The position numbers and the translations under genes were made by a program. Positions 16,244 to 25,207 of a stretch of DNA of 36,256 nt are shown in pieces (within the stretch, counting starts at the first letter, position 1; every line of letters starts with the position of its first letter). The notes under the pieces were generated by a model. The model saw only the letters and a list, made by a program, of their open reading frames with translations, did not search any database and was not told the DNA's origin. Source of the stretch: Oscillospiraceae bacterium (lineage in GTDB: Bacteria > Bacillota > Clostridia > Oscillospirales > Ruminococcaceae); NCBI GenBank assembly GCA_017460955.1, contig JAFTZY010000027.1, forward strand, positions 1 through 36,256, read 5' to 3'.

Positions 16244-16270
16244 AAAATTCCCGGAAGGCCCGGGAATTTT
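16244..16270 (-). terminator. intrinsic terminator of the solenoid lipoprotein gene (works in both directions)
   Basis: AAAATTCCCGG pairs with CCGGGAATTTT over 11 base pairs with a 5-base loop. Both strands end in T tracts. It lies 30 bases after the stop of the minus-strand lipoprotein gene. Confidence 0.85.
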
Positions 16271-16299
16271 CTGTATATCTTAGAGAGGGGGAAATTTTG

Positions 16300-17631
16300 T
16301 TACATCATTCTGCCACCGCGGCCTGAGAAATTGCCGCCCTGGCCGTTCTGGCCGCCGAAGCCGCCTCTGCCGCCAAAGCCGCCGCCCATCATGCCGCCGC
16401 CCATCATATCCTGGGGGATCTCAGTGACCTCCTCACCGTTGATGATGATGGTGCCGCCGTTGAATTCGGCCGACTGGTCATAGTCGAACGAGGACGTGGG
16501 TGCGGTGATATCGATCGTGCCGCCGTTGACGTAGATGCTGCCGTTGGCGTCGAGCGCATCGGTGTCGCCCTGTGCCATGTCGATGGTGATCTCGCCGCCG
16601 TTGATCTCAATGACCACATCCGTGCCGGTGGTCTTGGCGGCGGCATTGATGCCGTCATCGCTGGCGGTGATATGGATCGTGCCGCCGCCGATCTGCACAT
16701 AGGTGGATTCAAGGCCCTCGGCTGCATCGAGGGTGAGCGTGCCGCCGTCGATCTGGAGCACGGCCGTTGCCTGGATCCCGTCGCTCTCGGCCTGGATGGT
16801 GAAGCTGCCGCCTGCGATCCAGACATTGCCCTCGCCCTCGTCATTTTCGGCATGGATGCCGTCCTTGCCGGAGACGATGGTGAAGCTGCCGCCGGTCACG
16901 GCTGCAAGGTCATTAGCCTCGAGCGCATCGAGGGCGCTGGTGATCTCATAGGTGCCGCCCGTGACCTTCAGGTCATCCTTCGAGGTGATGCCGTTGCCGC
17001 AGGCGGAATAGATCCGCAGGGTGCCGGTGCCGTTCAGGACCAGGTCCTCCTTCGAGAAGATGACAGCATCGGTATTGGTCTCCCCGTCGCTCGTAAAGCT
17101 GCCGGTCACGGAGAGGGTATTCTCTGTATCGGTCGTGGTCACAAAGACCTTGTCGGCGCTGATGACATAGATCACGGGGAAGTCCGCATTCTCGACCGTC
17201 ACGCCGTCAAGCACGAGCTGCACCTTGGCATCCTCGGGGGCCTCGACGCGGATCGTGCAGTCAGTGGCACTGCCGCTGATGACGTACACGCCTGCCTCGG
17301 TGACCGAGAGCGTGCTGCCGTCGCTGACGGTGAGGTACTGCGCATCGGTCAGGTCGGCGGTCTGGGTCAGATCCCGCTCGGTCATGATCGATGACGTATC
17401 AAGTATACCGGTTGTATTCACTGTATAGGCAGCCGTCACGGCCTCGGCTGCGGCGGACGTCTCAGTATCCTGTGTATCGGCAGCGCTCTCAATGACAGCA
17501 TCGGCATCGGCTGTCAGGGAGGTCGAGGCGCTTCCCACGTCGGTCAGCGTGGAGGATGCGCCGCATCCGGTCATCGTCATTGCCAGCAGTGCGCAGCAGA
17601 CCGCGCTCATCATCATCGTTGTAGATCTCAT
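16300..17631 (-). CDS. Cthe_2159-like carbohydrate-binding beta-solenoid lipoprotein with glycine-rich tail
   Basis: This 443-residue exported protein has a signal sequence ending at a lipobox-like MTGC (Cys23), with Met instead of the usual Leu at -3. A threonine/serine/alanine-rich linker (about 25-90) follows. Residues about 95-400 carry many repeats of a GG-(S/T/E)-hydrophobic-x-hydrophobic-x-(A/S)-x-x-DG(I/L) kind (GGTYEITS, GGSFTIVSGKDGI, GGTLTLDAAEGL), as expected of a right-handed beta-solenoid. The order resembles the Cthe_2159 family (PF14262), whose type member binds cellulose and polygalacturonate. The last 35 residues are a methionine/glycine/arginine-rich tail of unknown role. 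The ATG at 17631 has AAAGGAAG 8 bases upstream. It sits next to the glycosidase and AraC genes, suggesting plant-fibre contact. Enzyme activity cannot be excluded. Confidence 0.82.
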   Translation of the reverse strand: MRSTTMMMSAVCCALLAMTMTGCGASSTLTDVGSASTSLTADADAVIESAADTQDTETSAAAEAVTAAYTVNTTGILDTSSIMTERDLTQTADLTDAQYLTVSDGSTLSVTEAGVYVISGSATDCTIRVEAPEDAKVQLVLDGVTVENADFPVIYVISADKVFVTTTDTENTLSVTGSFTSDGETNTDAVIFSKEDLVLNGTGTLRIYSACGNGITSKDDLKVTGGTYEITSALDALEANDLAAVTGGSFTIVSGKDGIHAENDEGEGNVWIAGGSFTIQAESDGIQATAVLQIDGGTLTLDAAEGLESTYVQIGGGTIHITASDDGINAAAKTTGTDVVIEINGGEITIDMAQGDTDALDANGSIYVNGGTIDITAPTSSFDYDQSAEFNGGTIIINGEEVTEIPQDMMGGGMMGGGFGGRGGFGGQNGQGGNFSGRGGRMM

Positions 17632-17756
17632 AAGATCGCTTCCTTTCTGTGTGGGAGGGGGTTCATCCTTCATTGTTTGTAGTATACACCCCGTATTTGT
17701 GCATCCCACAATCGGTTTGTGAAAATCCGGAGAAAGGTGGGTGAGGGTTTACATAG

Positions 17757-17788
17757 AAAATGGCATCCGCCGTAAAAGCGGATGCCAT
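17757..17788 (-). terminator. intrinsic terminator after engB
   Basis: ATGGCATCCGC (17760-17770) pairs with GCGGATGCCAT (17778-17788) over 11 base pairs; on the minus strand TTTTC follows. It lies 17 bases after the engB stop and ends the lon-engB unit. Confidence 0.85.
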
Positions 17789-17805
17789 AGGATCTATTCG
17801 AGCGG

Positions 17806-18402
17806 TCACTCCCCGGGATCCTCCTGCGCGATGTCCGTCAGGATCTCCCGCAGGGTCTCGAGTCCCTCACCGGTCTTGGCGGAGAAGGGGACAATACAGA
17901 TGTCCTCAAAGCACGGGATCTCCTGTGCAAAGGCGGCCATGCGCTCCTCACGCTCGTGCTTGCCGAGCTTATCGGCCTTGGTCAGCACGATGATGAAGGG
18001 GATCTCCTCGTCGATGAGACGGTCCGTCATGCGCACATCCTCCGCCGAGGGCGCGTGCCGCATATCCACGAGCTGCACTGCAAGGCGCAGATCCCGGTCG
18101 GCGGCAAGATAGCCCGTGATGAGCCTGCGCAGGCGTTCCTGCTCACTCTTGGAGGTCTTGGCATACCCGTACCCGGGCAGGTCCACCAGATAGGCACCGC
18201 CCAGCGAATAGAAATTGACCGTGGCAGTCTTGCCGGGATTCGCACTGACGCGGGCAAGGGATTTGCGGCCGGTGAGCTTGTTGATGAGCGTGGACTTGCC
18301 CACATTCGACCGGCCGAGGAAGGCAAATTCCATCACCCCGTCCCCGGGAAGCTGCGAGAGCTTCCCGCAGCAGTGGACGAGCTGCGCATCCTGGAATCTC
18401 AT
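17806..18402 (-). CDS. engB: ribosome-biogenesis GTPase EngB (YsxC/YihA)
   Basis: This 198-residue TRAFAC GTPase, of the usual family length, is needed for late assembly of the large ribosomal subunit. Motifs in order are G1 GRSNVGKST (about 30-38), G2 region NPGKTATVNF with the conserved threonine, G3 DLPGYGYA (about 75), G4 TKADK (about 142) and G5 SAK (about 175). The start MRFQDAQLV overlaps the lon stop as ATGA, so translation is coupled. The order lon-engB (ysxC) is conserved in Firmicutes, which supports the assignment. Confidence 0.95.
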   Translation of the reverse strand: MRFQDAQLVHCCGKLSQLPGDGVMEFAFLGRSNVGKSTLINKLTGRKSLARVSANPGKTATVNFYSLGGAYLVDLPGYGYAKTSKSEQERLRRLITGYLAADRDLRLAVQLVDMRHAPSAEDVRMTDRLIDEEIPFIIVLTKADKLGKHEREERMAAFAQEIPCFEDICIVPFSAKTGEGLETLREILTDIAQEDPGE

Positions 18403-20819
18403 GACTGCCTCCTGCGGCGCTCGGAGGGCGTGCTGCGCTTCTGATAGGGCGCATGCCGCAGCTCCGGCTCCTCCTTCCCGGAGGCGGCGGTATCCAGCGC
18501 GTGGGAGAGGACCTCGGACAGCTCCTTGACGGGAATGAAGTTCACACGCTCCCGCACGACCGGATCGACCTCCTCAAGGTCGGGGGTGTTCTCCGCCGGC
18601 ATGATGACCGTGTAGATGCCCGCCTTGTACGCTGCCATGGACTTCTCCCTAAGGCCGCCGATGGGCATGACCCTGCCGTGTAGTGTGATCTCCCCGGTCA
18701 TGGCCACATCCGCACGCACGGGGATACCGGAGAGTGCCGAGATGAGGGCGGTCGCCATCGTCACACCGGCGGAGGGGCCGTCCTTCGGGACCGCACCCTC
18801 GGGGGCATGGATGTGCAGGTCCTTATTCTGGTAGAAATCGGGCTGGATGTGGTAGTCCTTCGCCACGCTCCTTGCATAGCTGACCGCAAGCTTGGCGCTC
18901 TCCTGCATCACACTGCCCAGAGAGCCCGTGATCTCGATGCTCCCCTTTCCGTCGAGCACAAGGGCCTCGAGCGGCATGAGCACGCCGCCCACGGAGGTCC
19001 AGGCAAGGCCGTTGACAAGCCCCACAGTGTTCTGGCGGCTGCGGGCATCGGGGAGGAATTTCGGGATGCCGAGGTAGCCCTTAAGGTCGCGCTCCTTCAC
19101 GCGGATGCGCTTGCGCTCCCCGGCGGCGATGCTCCTGGCTGCCTTGCGGCAGACGTTGCCGATGGCGCGTTCGAGATTGCGAACACCCGCCTCCTTCGTA
19201 TACCCGTCGATGAGAGCATAGAGCACCTCGTCCTCGATGCGGCACTGCGTCTCCTTCAGGCCGTGGGCCGCGAGCTGCTTGGCCACAAGATGGCGCTTGG
19301 CGATCTGGAATTTCTCCTCCCGCGTATAGCTCGACAGCTCGATGATCTCCATACGGTCCAGGAGCGGTGCGGGTACGGTATCGAGCGTATTGGCTGTGGC
19401 GATGAACATCACCCGGCTCAGGTCGAAGGGGATCTCTATGTAATGATCCCGGAAGGCGTGGTTCTGCTCGCTGTCGAGGACCTCGAGCATGGCCGCGGAC
19501 GGGTCGCCCTTATAATCATTGCCCATCTTGTCGAGCTCATCGAGCAAAATGAGGGGATTGCGGGTGCCGGCCTGGTTCACGGCCGCGATGATCCGTCCGG
19601 GCATGGCGCCCACATAGGTCTTTCTGTGGCCGCGGATATCGGCCTCATCCCGGACACCGCCGAGCGAGACACGCACAAAGCTCCGGGAAATGGCGCCGGC
19701 AATGGACTTGGCAATGGAGGACTTGCCCACACCGGGCGGTCCGACCAGGCACAGGATCTGTCCCTTGAGCTCCGGATTGAGCACGCGCACGGCAAGACTC
19801 TCGAGAATGCGCTCCTTGACCTTCTGGAGTCCGTAGTGGTCGGCATCGAGTGCCGCCTGCGCCTCCCCAAGATCCACATGCTCCTCGGTGAGCGTATTCC
19901 ACGGCAGATCGAGCACGGTGTCAAGATAGCTGGAGATGACGTAGGCCTCCTGCGATGCGGGGGGCATCTGGCGCAGACGGTTTGCCTCCTTCAGCAGCTT
20001 GTTCTCGCTCTCCTCGGACAGGCCGAGGGCACAGATGCGCTGTGCATAGGAATCGGCATCCTCCGGCTCCTCCCCGGTCTCCTCCCGGAGCTGGTCGGTG
20101 ATGACGCGCAGCTGCTCACGCAGGAAGTATTCCCGCTGTCCCTGGTCGATGCTCTCCTGGGTGCGCTCGTGGATCTCCTTCTCGGTCTCGAGCACCATGA
20201 TCTCCCGGGTGAGGATGCTGCAGAGCATATCGAGCCTTGCAGAGAGCTGGTCCTCCTCGAGCAGATGCTGCTTGTCCCGGAAATCGAACATCGTATTGAA
20301 CACGATCTCCTCATACAGCAGCATCGGATCGTCCTGGCACATCACGGAGATGAGTACCTCGCGGGGCATCCGGGGGAAGAGCTGGCTGTAGCGCTCATAG
20401 ATGTCCTTGAGCGCACGCACGAGCGCGGCCATTTCAACGTCCCCGGTATCCTCCCGGCGGCAGTTCACGAGACGGCGCACGTCCGCAAGCAGCATCCCGT
20501 GCTGCTGCTCGATGCTGCGCACCTTGGCGCGGTAGCAGCCCTCCACGAGGATGCGGATGGTATCGTCCTGGGTCTTGAGGGTCTGCTTGACCTCGGCGAC
20601 CACGCCGATGGTGTACAGATCCTGCTGGCCGGGATGCTCCTCAAAGACATCGCGCTGCGACACAAGGAAGATCCTGCGGTCACGGCGCAGCGCCTCCTCA
20701 ACGGCCTTGACAGAGATGTCCCTGGCAATATCGAAATGCATGATCATGTGCGGAAATACGACGGTTCCCCGCATGGGTATGGTGGGCAGACGGTCGGGAT
20801 TCTTTTTCTTTTCCTGCAT
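18399..20819 (-). CDS. lon: ATP-dependent protease Lon (LonA)
   Basis: This 806-residue protease degrades misfolded and regulatory proteins in the cytoplasm. It has the N-terminal substrate-binding domain (starting [22 protein letters not shown]), an ATPase module with Walker [10 protein letters not shown] (about 355-363) and Walker [10 protein letters not shown], and a C-terminal protease domain with catalytic Ser683 in KDGPSAG and Lys726 in LREKS. The ATG at 20819 has GGGGAGGT upstream. Lon has its own promoter (20864-20892) and is followed by engB with overlapping codons. A short basic tail ([12 protein letters not shown]) ends the protein. Confidence 0.97.
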   Translation of the reverse strand: MQEKKKNPDRLPTIPMRGTVVFPHMIMHFDIARDISVKAVEEALRRDRRIFLVSQRDVFEEHPGQQDLYTIGVVAEVKQTLKTQDDTIRILVEGCYRAKVRSIEQQHGMLLADVRRLVNCRREDTGDVEMAALVRALKDIYERYSQLFPRMPREVLISVMCQDDPMLLYEEIVFNTMFDFRDKQHLLEEDQLSARLDMLCSILTREIMVLETEKEIHERTQESIDQGQREYFLREQLRVITDQLREETGEEPEDADSYAQRICALGLSEESENKLLKEANRLRQMPPASQEAYVISSYLDTVLDLPWNTLTEEHVDLGEAQAALDADHYGLQKVKERILESLAVRVLNPELKGQILCLVGPPGVGKSSIAKSIAGAISRSFVRVSLGGVRDEADIRGHRKTYVGAMPGRIIAAVNQAGTRNPLILLDELDKMGNDYKGDPSAAMLEVLDSEQNHAFRDHYIEIPFDLSRVMFIATANTLDTVPAPLLDRMEIIELSSYTREEKFQIAKRHLVAKQLAAHGLKETQCRIEDEVLYALIDGYTKEAGVRNLERAIGNVCRKAARSIAAGERKRIRVKERDLKGYLGIPKFLPDARSRQNTVGLVNGLAWTSVGGVLMPLEALVLDGKGSIEITGSLGSVMQESAKLAVSYARSVAKDYHIQPDFYQNKDLHIHAPEGAVPKDGPSAGVTMATALISALSGIPVRADVAMTGEITLHGRVMPIGGLREKSMAAYKAGIYTVIMPAENTPDLEEVDPVVRERVNFIPVKELSEVLSHALDTAASGKEEPELRHAPYQKRSTPSERRRRQS

Positions 20820-20863
20820 GATATGACCTCCCCTTGTTTTCTATCGGATCGGGATACTCTTTC

Positions 20864-20892
20864 ATTATACTATACTTTCTTCCGGAATGCAA
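20864..20892 (-). promoter_or_regulatory. sigma-A promoter of lon-engB
   Basis: On the minus strand TTGCAT (20887-20892), a 17-base spacer and TATAAT (20864-20869). A second TATA-like hexamer (TATAGT) overlaps the spacer. I saw no CtsR or CIRCE heat-shock operator. Confidence 0.8.
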
Positions 20893-20948
20893 GCGGTAAA
20901 TTCCGCCCCTTCTGGAAATCACGGCATCCGTGCCGCCGAAGGGTCACA

Positions 20949-20977
20949 AAAAGCCACACATGGACTGTGTGGCTTTT
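20949..20977 (-). terminator. intrinsic terminator of the tig-clpP-clpX unit
   Basis: AAAAGCCACACA pairs with TGTGTGGCTTTT over 12 base pairs with a 5-base loop, leaving T tracts on both strands. It lies 32 bases after the clpX stop and just before the lon promoter. Confidence 0.9.
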
Positions 20978-21009
20978 ATGATGAGTGGAACGCTGCTGCC
21001 GGTCCGGGA

Positions 21010-22281
21010 TCACCATTCCTTGACCACCTTATTGCGGCGGTCGGTCAGGATGGGCTCGGCATGATCGGTCACGCACTCGCGGGTGATCGTTACCTTGCCG
21101 ACATTGCCGAAGCTCGGCAGATTGTACATCGACTGCATCAGGAGCTCCTCCATGATGGCGCGCAAGCCTCTGGCGCCGGTTTTCTGCGTGATGGCACGCT
21201 TGGCGATCTCCGTCAGCGCTGCCTCCTCGACCTCAAGCTTGACATTGTCATAGCCAAAGAGCTTGACATACTGCTTGACGAGTGCATTCTTGGGCTCGGT
21301 CAGGATACGCACGAGCGCCTCCTCGTCGAGCTGATCGAGTGCCGTAATGACCGGCAGACGGCCGACAAGCTCGGGCACCATGCCGAACTTCACCAGATCC
21401 TGCGGGATGGCCTTGGCAAAGATATTGTCCTCGGCCTCCTTCTTCGTGGTCACATCGGCACCGAAGCCGAGACCGGAGGGCTGGATGCGCTTCTGGATGA
21501 CCTGCTCGAGGCCGTCGAACGCACCGCCGCAGATGAAGAGGATGTTCTTGGTGTTGATCGGGATGCACTCCTGGTTCGGGTGCTTTCTGCCGCCCTGCGG
21601 AGGTACATTGGAGATGGTCCCCTCCACGATCTTCAGCAGGGACTGCTGCACACCCTCACCGCTGACATCGCGGGTCAGGGAGGTGTTCTCGGACTTGCGG
21701 GCGATCTTGTCGATCTCATCGATGTAGATGATGCCGCGCTCGGCCGCATCAATATCAAAATCCGCCGCCTGGATCAGACGCAGGAGGACGTTCTCCACAT
21801 CATCACCGACGTAGCCTGCTTCGGTGATGGTGGTCGCATCGGCAATGGCGAAGGGCACATCCAGGATCTTCGCGAGCGTCTGTGCAAGGAAGGTCTTACC
21901 GACACCGGTCGGGCCGAGCAGGAGCACATTGCTCTTTTGCAGCTCGACATCCGTGCCGTCGTCCTGGCTCAGGATGCGTTTATAATGGTTGTAGACGGAG
22001 ACGGCCAGGGAGATCTTGGCCTGGTCCTGACCCACCACATACTGGTCAAGCACTGCCTTGATCTCCTGGGGCTTGAGAAGCTTGAAATCGCGCTTCTTTT
22101 TCTTCTTGTCCTCGTCCTTCTTCTCTTTGTGACGGCCTGCGGAGGTCCCGAAGATCATGTCATAGCAGGTGCAGACGCATTCATCACAGATGTTGTAGAT
22201 GCCTGCGGAGAACATGCTCATGACCTTATCCTCGCCCTTGCCGCAGAAGTTACAGATCTTAAAGGAATTGAACTCTGCCAT
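21010..22281 (-). CDS. clpX: ClpX, ATPase subunit of the ClpXP protease
   Basis: This 423-residue AAA+ unfoldase feeds substrates into ClpP. The N-terminal zinc-binding domain has the C-x2-C...C-x2-C cysteines (CNFC near 10 and CDEC near 33), followed by a lysine-rich segment (about 57-70). Walker A GPTGVGKT lies near 120-127, Walker [10 protein letters not shown] near 185, and sensor/arm motifs including [12 protein letters not shown] and a TGARGLRAI segment near the C-terminus are present. The gene follows clpP after only 3 bases, in the common tig-clpP-clpX order, and ends at the terminator at 20949. Confidence 0.97.
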   Translation of the reverse strand: MAEFNSFKICNFCGKGEDKVMSMFSAGIYNICDECVCTCYDMIFGTSAGRHKEKKDEDKKKKKRDFKLLKPQEIKAVLDQYVVGQDQAKISLAVSVYNHYKRILSQDDGTDVELQKSNVLLLGPTGVGKTFLAQTLAKILDVPFAIADATTITEAGYVGDDVENVLLRLIQAADFDIDAAERGIIYIDEIDKIARKSENTSLTRDVSGEGVQQSLLKIVEGTISNVPPQGGRKHPNQECIPINTKNILFICGGAFDGLEQVIQKRIQPSGLGFGADVTTKKEAEDNIFAKAIPQDLVKFGMVPELVGRLPVITALDQLDEEALVRILTEPKNALVKQYVKLFGYDNVKLEVEEAALTEIAKRAITQKTGARGLRAIMEELLMQSMYNLPSFGNVGKVTITRECVTDHAEPILTDRRNKVVKEW

Positions 22282-22284
22282 GGC

Positions 22285-22878
22285 TTACCTCTTTGCGATG
22301 ACCTGGTCGATCAGGCCGTATTTCTGGGCCTCTTCCGCCGACATGTAATTGTCGCGCTCGGTGTCGCGCTCAATGGTCTCAAGCGGCTGTCCCGTGTGCT
22401 GGGCAAGGAGCGTGTTGAGCTTCTGGCGGGTGCGGACCAGGTGATCGGAATGGATCTTGATGTCCGTACACTGGCCGGAAAGTCCGCCGCCGCCAATGAG
22501 CGGCTGGTGGATCATGATCTCGGAATTGGGCAGGGCAAAGCGCTTGCCGGGCGCACCTGCGGTCAGCAGGAACGCACCCATCGAGGCTGCCATACCGATG
22601 CAGATGGTGGAGACATCACACTTGATGTACTGCATGGTGTCATAAATGGCCATACCGGCTGAGATCGAACCGCCGGGGCTGTTGATATACAGGGAAATGT
22701 CCTTTTCTACATCCTGGCTTTCCAGATACAGAAGCTGAGCGACCACAAGACTTGCCGTTGTGTCATCCACCTGATCACACAGCATGATGATGCGGTCATT
22801 GAGCAGACGCGAGAAGATATCGTAGGAACGCTCTCCGCGGCTCGTCTGTTCCACAACGTAAGGTACTAAACTACTCAT
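22285..22878 (-). CDS. clpP: ClpP, protease subunit of ClpXP
   Basis: This 197-residue serine protease has the catalytic triad Ser99 (GMAASMG), His124 (IMIHQP) and Asp172 (ERDTERD) in the canonical positions and the usual length. The SINSPGG-type handle is seen as YINSPGG. It forms the barrel that ClpX caps. It follows tig after a 95-base gap containing a hairpin (22928-22959) and is followed directly by clpX. The start [11 protein letters not shown] with AAAGGAAGGAACC upstream is well supported. Confidence 0.97.
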   Translation of the reverse strand: MSSLVPYVVEQTSRGERSYDIFSRLLNDRIIMLCDQVDDTTASLVVAQLLYLESQDVEKDISLYINSPGGSISAGMAIYDTMQYIKCDVSTICIGMAASMGAFLLTAGAPGKRFALPNSEIMIHQPLIGGGGLSGQCTDIKIHSDHLVRTRQKLNTLLAQHTGQPLETIERDTERDNYMSAEEAQKYGLIDQVIAKR

Positions 22879-22927
22879 GATGGTTCCTTCCTTTCAAGAA
22901 TTTCCAGGTTCCGGACGGGTATATGAA

Positions 22928-22959
22928 CGCATGAACGGACAGCAGCGCCCGTTCATGCG
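22928..22959 (-). other. hairpin between tig and clpP
   Basis: CGCATGAACGG pairs with CCGTTCATGCG over 11 base pairs with a 10-base loop. No T tract follows on either strand, so this is more likely an RNA-processing or mRNA-stability element than a terminator. Confidence 0.55.
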
Positions 22960-22973
22960 ACATGTTGCCTTGC

Positions 22974-24314
22974 TTATTCTGCCTCAGTCTCTGCGGCTTC
23001 CTCGGCGGGAGCGGCCTCCTCAGCCGGAGCCTCCTCGGAGATCTGTGCATTGTCCTTGACAAGCTCAAGTGCCTTGGTCACGCGCATATCCATGATATAG
23101 TCGGCCATCGGCAGACGGCGTCTTACCTCGGCAACGGTCATGTTGTTGGCAGCAGCGATGCCGGACAGGCTATCGTTGATCTCGTCGTCGGAGACTTCGA
23201 TGTTCTCGAGCTGTGCGATCTTTTCGAGTGCCAGACGCAGCTTGACCTCGCTGACAGCACGGTCACGGTTGGACTCACGGAAGTCCTCGATGCTCATACC
23301 GGTGTATTGCAGGTACAGATCGAGCGACATCTTCTGCTCCTTGAGCATCTGCTCGAAGTTGTTCACCAGGCTGTCGATGCGCTGCTCGAACATGCAGTTC
23401 GGGATGGGAGCATCGACCATGGCGATGAGTGCTTCCATCACGGTGTTGTCAAAGGCCGTCTGTGCATCACGCTCTGCGTTGCTCTCCAGACGCTTCCTGG
23501 CATCCTCACGGAAGGCCTCGAGGGTGTCGAACTCGGTGGAATCCTGGATGAACTCGTCATCGGCCTCGGGCAGCTCCTCCACGGTGATGCCGTTGAGCTT
23601 GCACTTGAAGACAGCCTCCTTGCCGGCGTAGTCCTCCATCTGGTAGTTCTCCGGGAAGGTCACGTTCACGTCGAACTCGTCACCGATGGACTTGCCGACG
23701 ATCTGCTCCTCGAAGCCGGGGATGAACTGACCGCTGCCGAGCTTGAGCGGGAAGCTCTCGCCCTTGCCGCCCTCGAATGCCTCGTCACCGAAGAAGCCCT
23801 CGAAGTCGATGTTGACCTCGTCGCCCATCTGTGCGGCTCTGTCATCCACGGACACGAGTCTTGCATTTCTCTGGCGCAGCATATCCACCTGCGCATCCAC
23901 GTCCTGCTCGGTCACGGGCTTCACAGCCTTGGAAGCGCGGATGCCCTTGTAGTTCTCCAGGGTGATGTCGGGCTTGGTGATGCACAGTACCTTGAAGGTC
24001 ACGCCCTCTTCCTTGCTCACCTTCTCTGCCTCGACCTGGGGACGGTCCACCAGCTCGAAGTCGGCCTCCATCAGTGCGGGGGTCAGCTCGGCATTGATGA
24101 GGCTGTTGATGGCATCCTCATAGAACACGCCCTCACCCAGACGGGCCTCGGCCATCTTCCGGGATACCTTGCCCTTGCGGAAGCCGGGCAGGGAGATGTT
24201 CTTTCTGGCTCTCTGATAGGCCTTCTCGACTGCTGCCTCGAATTCCTCCGGGCCAACCTCGAATACCATTTCTACCGTGTTGACCTCGGTCCTTGTTGTT
24301 GATTTCAAACTCAT
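22974..24314 (-). CDS. tig: trigger factor (ribosome-bound chaperone and prolyl isomerase)
   Basis: This 446-residue chaperone binds nascent chains at the ribosome exit. The ribosome-docking loop reads GFRKGKVSR (residues 44-52), with Ser at 51 where most homologues have Pro. The FKBP-type isomerase domain covers about 150-245 (GDEVNIDFEGFFGDEAFEGG, GSGQFIPGFEEQIVG), followed by the helical C-terminal arms. The last 25 residues are an acidic alanine/glutamate repeat (APAEEAAPAEEAAE), common in Firmicute trigger factors. The ATG at 24314 has GGAGG 8 bases upstream; a longer frame starting at 24395 lacks a ribosome site. It is the first gene of the tig-clpP-clpX unit. Confidence 0.95.
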   Translation of the reverse strand: MSLKSTTRTEVNTVEMVFEVGPEEFEAAVEKAYQRARKNISLPGFRKGKVSRKMAEARLGEGVFYEDAINSLINAELTPALMEADFELVDRPQVEAEKVSKEEGVTFKVLCITKPDITLENYKGIRASKAVKPVTEQDVDAQVDMLRQRNARLVSVDDRAAQMGDEVNIDFEGFFGDEAFEGGKGESFPLKLGSGQFIPGFEEQIVGKSIGDEFDVNVTFPENYQMEDYAGKEAVFKCKLNGITVEELPEADDEFIQDSTEFDTLEAFREDARKRLESNAERDAQTAFDNTVMEALIAMVDAPIPNCMFEQRIDSLVNNFEQMLKEQKMSLDLYLQYTGMSIEDFRESNRDRAVSEVKLRLALEKIAQLENIEVSDDEINDSLSGIAAANNMTVAEVRRRLPMADYIMDMRVTKALELVKDNAQISEEAPAEEAAPAEEAAETEAE

Positions 24315-24400
24315 TTTTAAGTCCTCCAAATTATCAAGTTCAATCACACAGCAATGCCTCTGCCGTCCATAGGACCGGGCAGGCACCGCATACAAATATC

Positions 24401-24429
24401 ATTATAACATATCTGACGGATTTTTTCTA
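24401..24429 (-). promoter_or_regulatory. sigma-A promoter of tig-clpP-clpX
   Basis: On the minus strand TATAAT (24401-24406) is preceded at 17 bases by TAGAAA (24424-24429), a moderate -35 box. The leader to the tig start is about 80 bases. Confidence 0.7.
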
Positions 24430-24472
24430 TAGATTTTTGAATTTCCTGCCAGACTTCTACAAATGTCACAAA

Positions 24473-25207
24473 TTACATGATTTTTTCAGGCGTAAATTGT
24501 AAATAGTCACCAGAAATGAGGTGGTAGCAGATCCCGTTCTCCCATCCCTTGACCGCACGGGCATGGGGAGCCCTCCCGTGCAGGTGGCCGTAGTAGCAGT
24601 GCTCCACGCCGTACTCATGCAGGACATCGAGCATCAGCTCATTGCGGCTGCCCCAGTAGACGGGGGGGTAGTGCAGGAAGGCGATGGGGCGCAGTCCCTG
24701 CTGTCTGGCGGCCTCTAAGGACACGCGCAGGCGCTGCTGCTCCCGGGCAAGCACCCTGGCATCGGCGCAGCGCTCGTCCACCTGCTGCCGGAGCATCCCC
24801 TCATCAACGGTCTCCCCGGGGATGTTGACCCAGCCCCTTGTACCGCAGATGCCGACGTCCTCATAGGCATAGCAGTTGTTATGCAGGATCGACAGCGTGG
24901 AAAAACCGCATTCCGTGAAGAAATCCGTCATCTTCTTCATGGAATTCCACCAGTAGTCATGGTTGCCCTTGAGGATGATCTTCCGCCCGGGCAGGGCATC
25001 AAGGAACGCCAAGTCCGCCCGTGCCTGCTGGAGTGTCATCCCCCAGGAGATATCCCCGGCGAGCACGACGGTATCCTCCGGGGCGATGAGGCGCTGCCAG
25101 TTTTCGGCGATGAGCGCCTGGTAATTTTCCCAGCCCTCGAAGATGTCCATCGGCTTTTCCGGAACGCCCAGTGACAGGTGGGTATCGCCCATCACAAAGA
25201 GCGCCAT
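24473..25207 (-). CDS. calcineurin-like metallophosphoesterase
   Basis: This 244-residue protein carries the full set of metallophosphoesterase motifs: GDTH (residues 7-10), GDISW (about 51), GNHDYWW (about 79), FLHYPP (about 177) and GHLHG (about 208), which bind two metal ions. Substrate cannot be read; relatives hydrolyse phosphoesters of nucleotides or are of unknown role. Its ATG overlaps the thrC stop (TGATG), so it is translated from the same message as threonine synthase. That linkage has no obvious metabolic logic. No clear terminator was found between its stop and the tig promoter. Confidence 0.9.
   Translation of the reverse strand: MALFVMGDTHLSLGVPEKPMDIFEGWENYQALIAENWQRLIAPEDTVVLAGDISWGMTLQQARADLAFLDALPGRKIILKGNHDYWWNSMKKMTDFFTECGFSTLSILHNNCYAYEDVGICGTRGWVNIPGETVDEGMLRQQVDERCADARVLAREQQRLRVSLEAARQQGLRPIAFLHYPPVYWGSRNELMLDVLHEYGVEHCYYGHLHGRAPHARAVKGWENGICYHLISGDYLQFTPEKIM

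Noticed and set aside
18807..22662. Very long open frames on the plus strand opposite lon and clpX
   Set aside because: They lie antisense to genes with complete family motifs and have no ribosome sites. Long antisense frames are common in GC-rich coding DNA.
20820..24430. CtsR or CIRCE heat-shock operators before lon or tig-clpP
   Set aside because: No GGTCAAA tandem repeat or long CIRCE inverted repeat was found in either promoter region.
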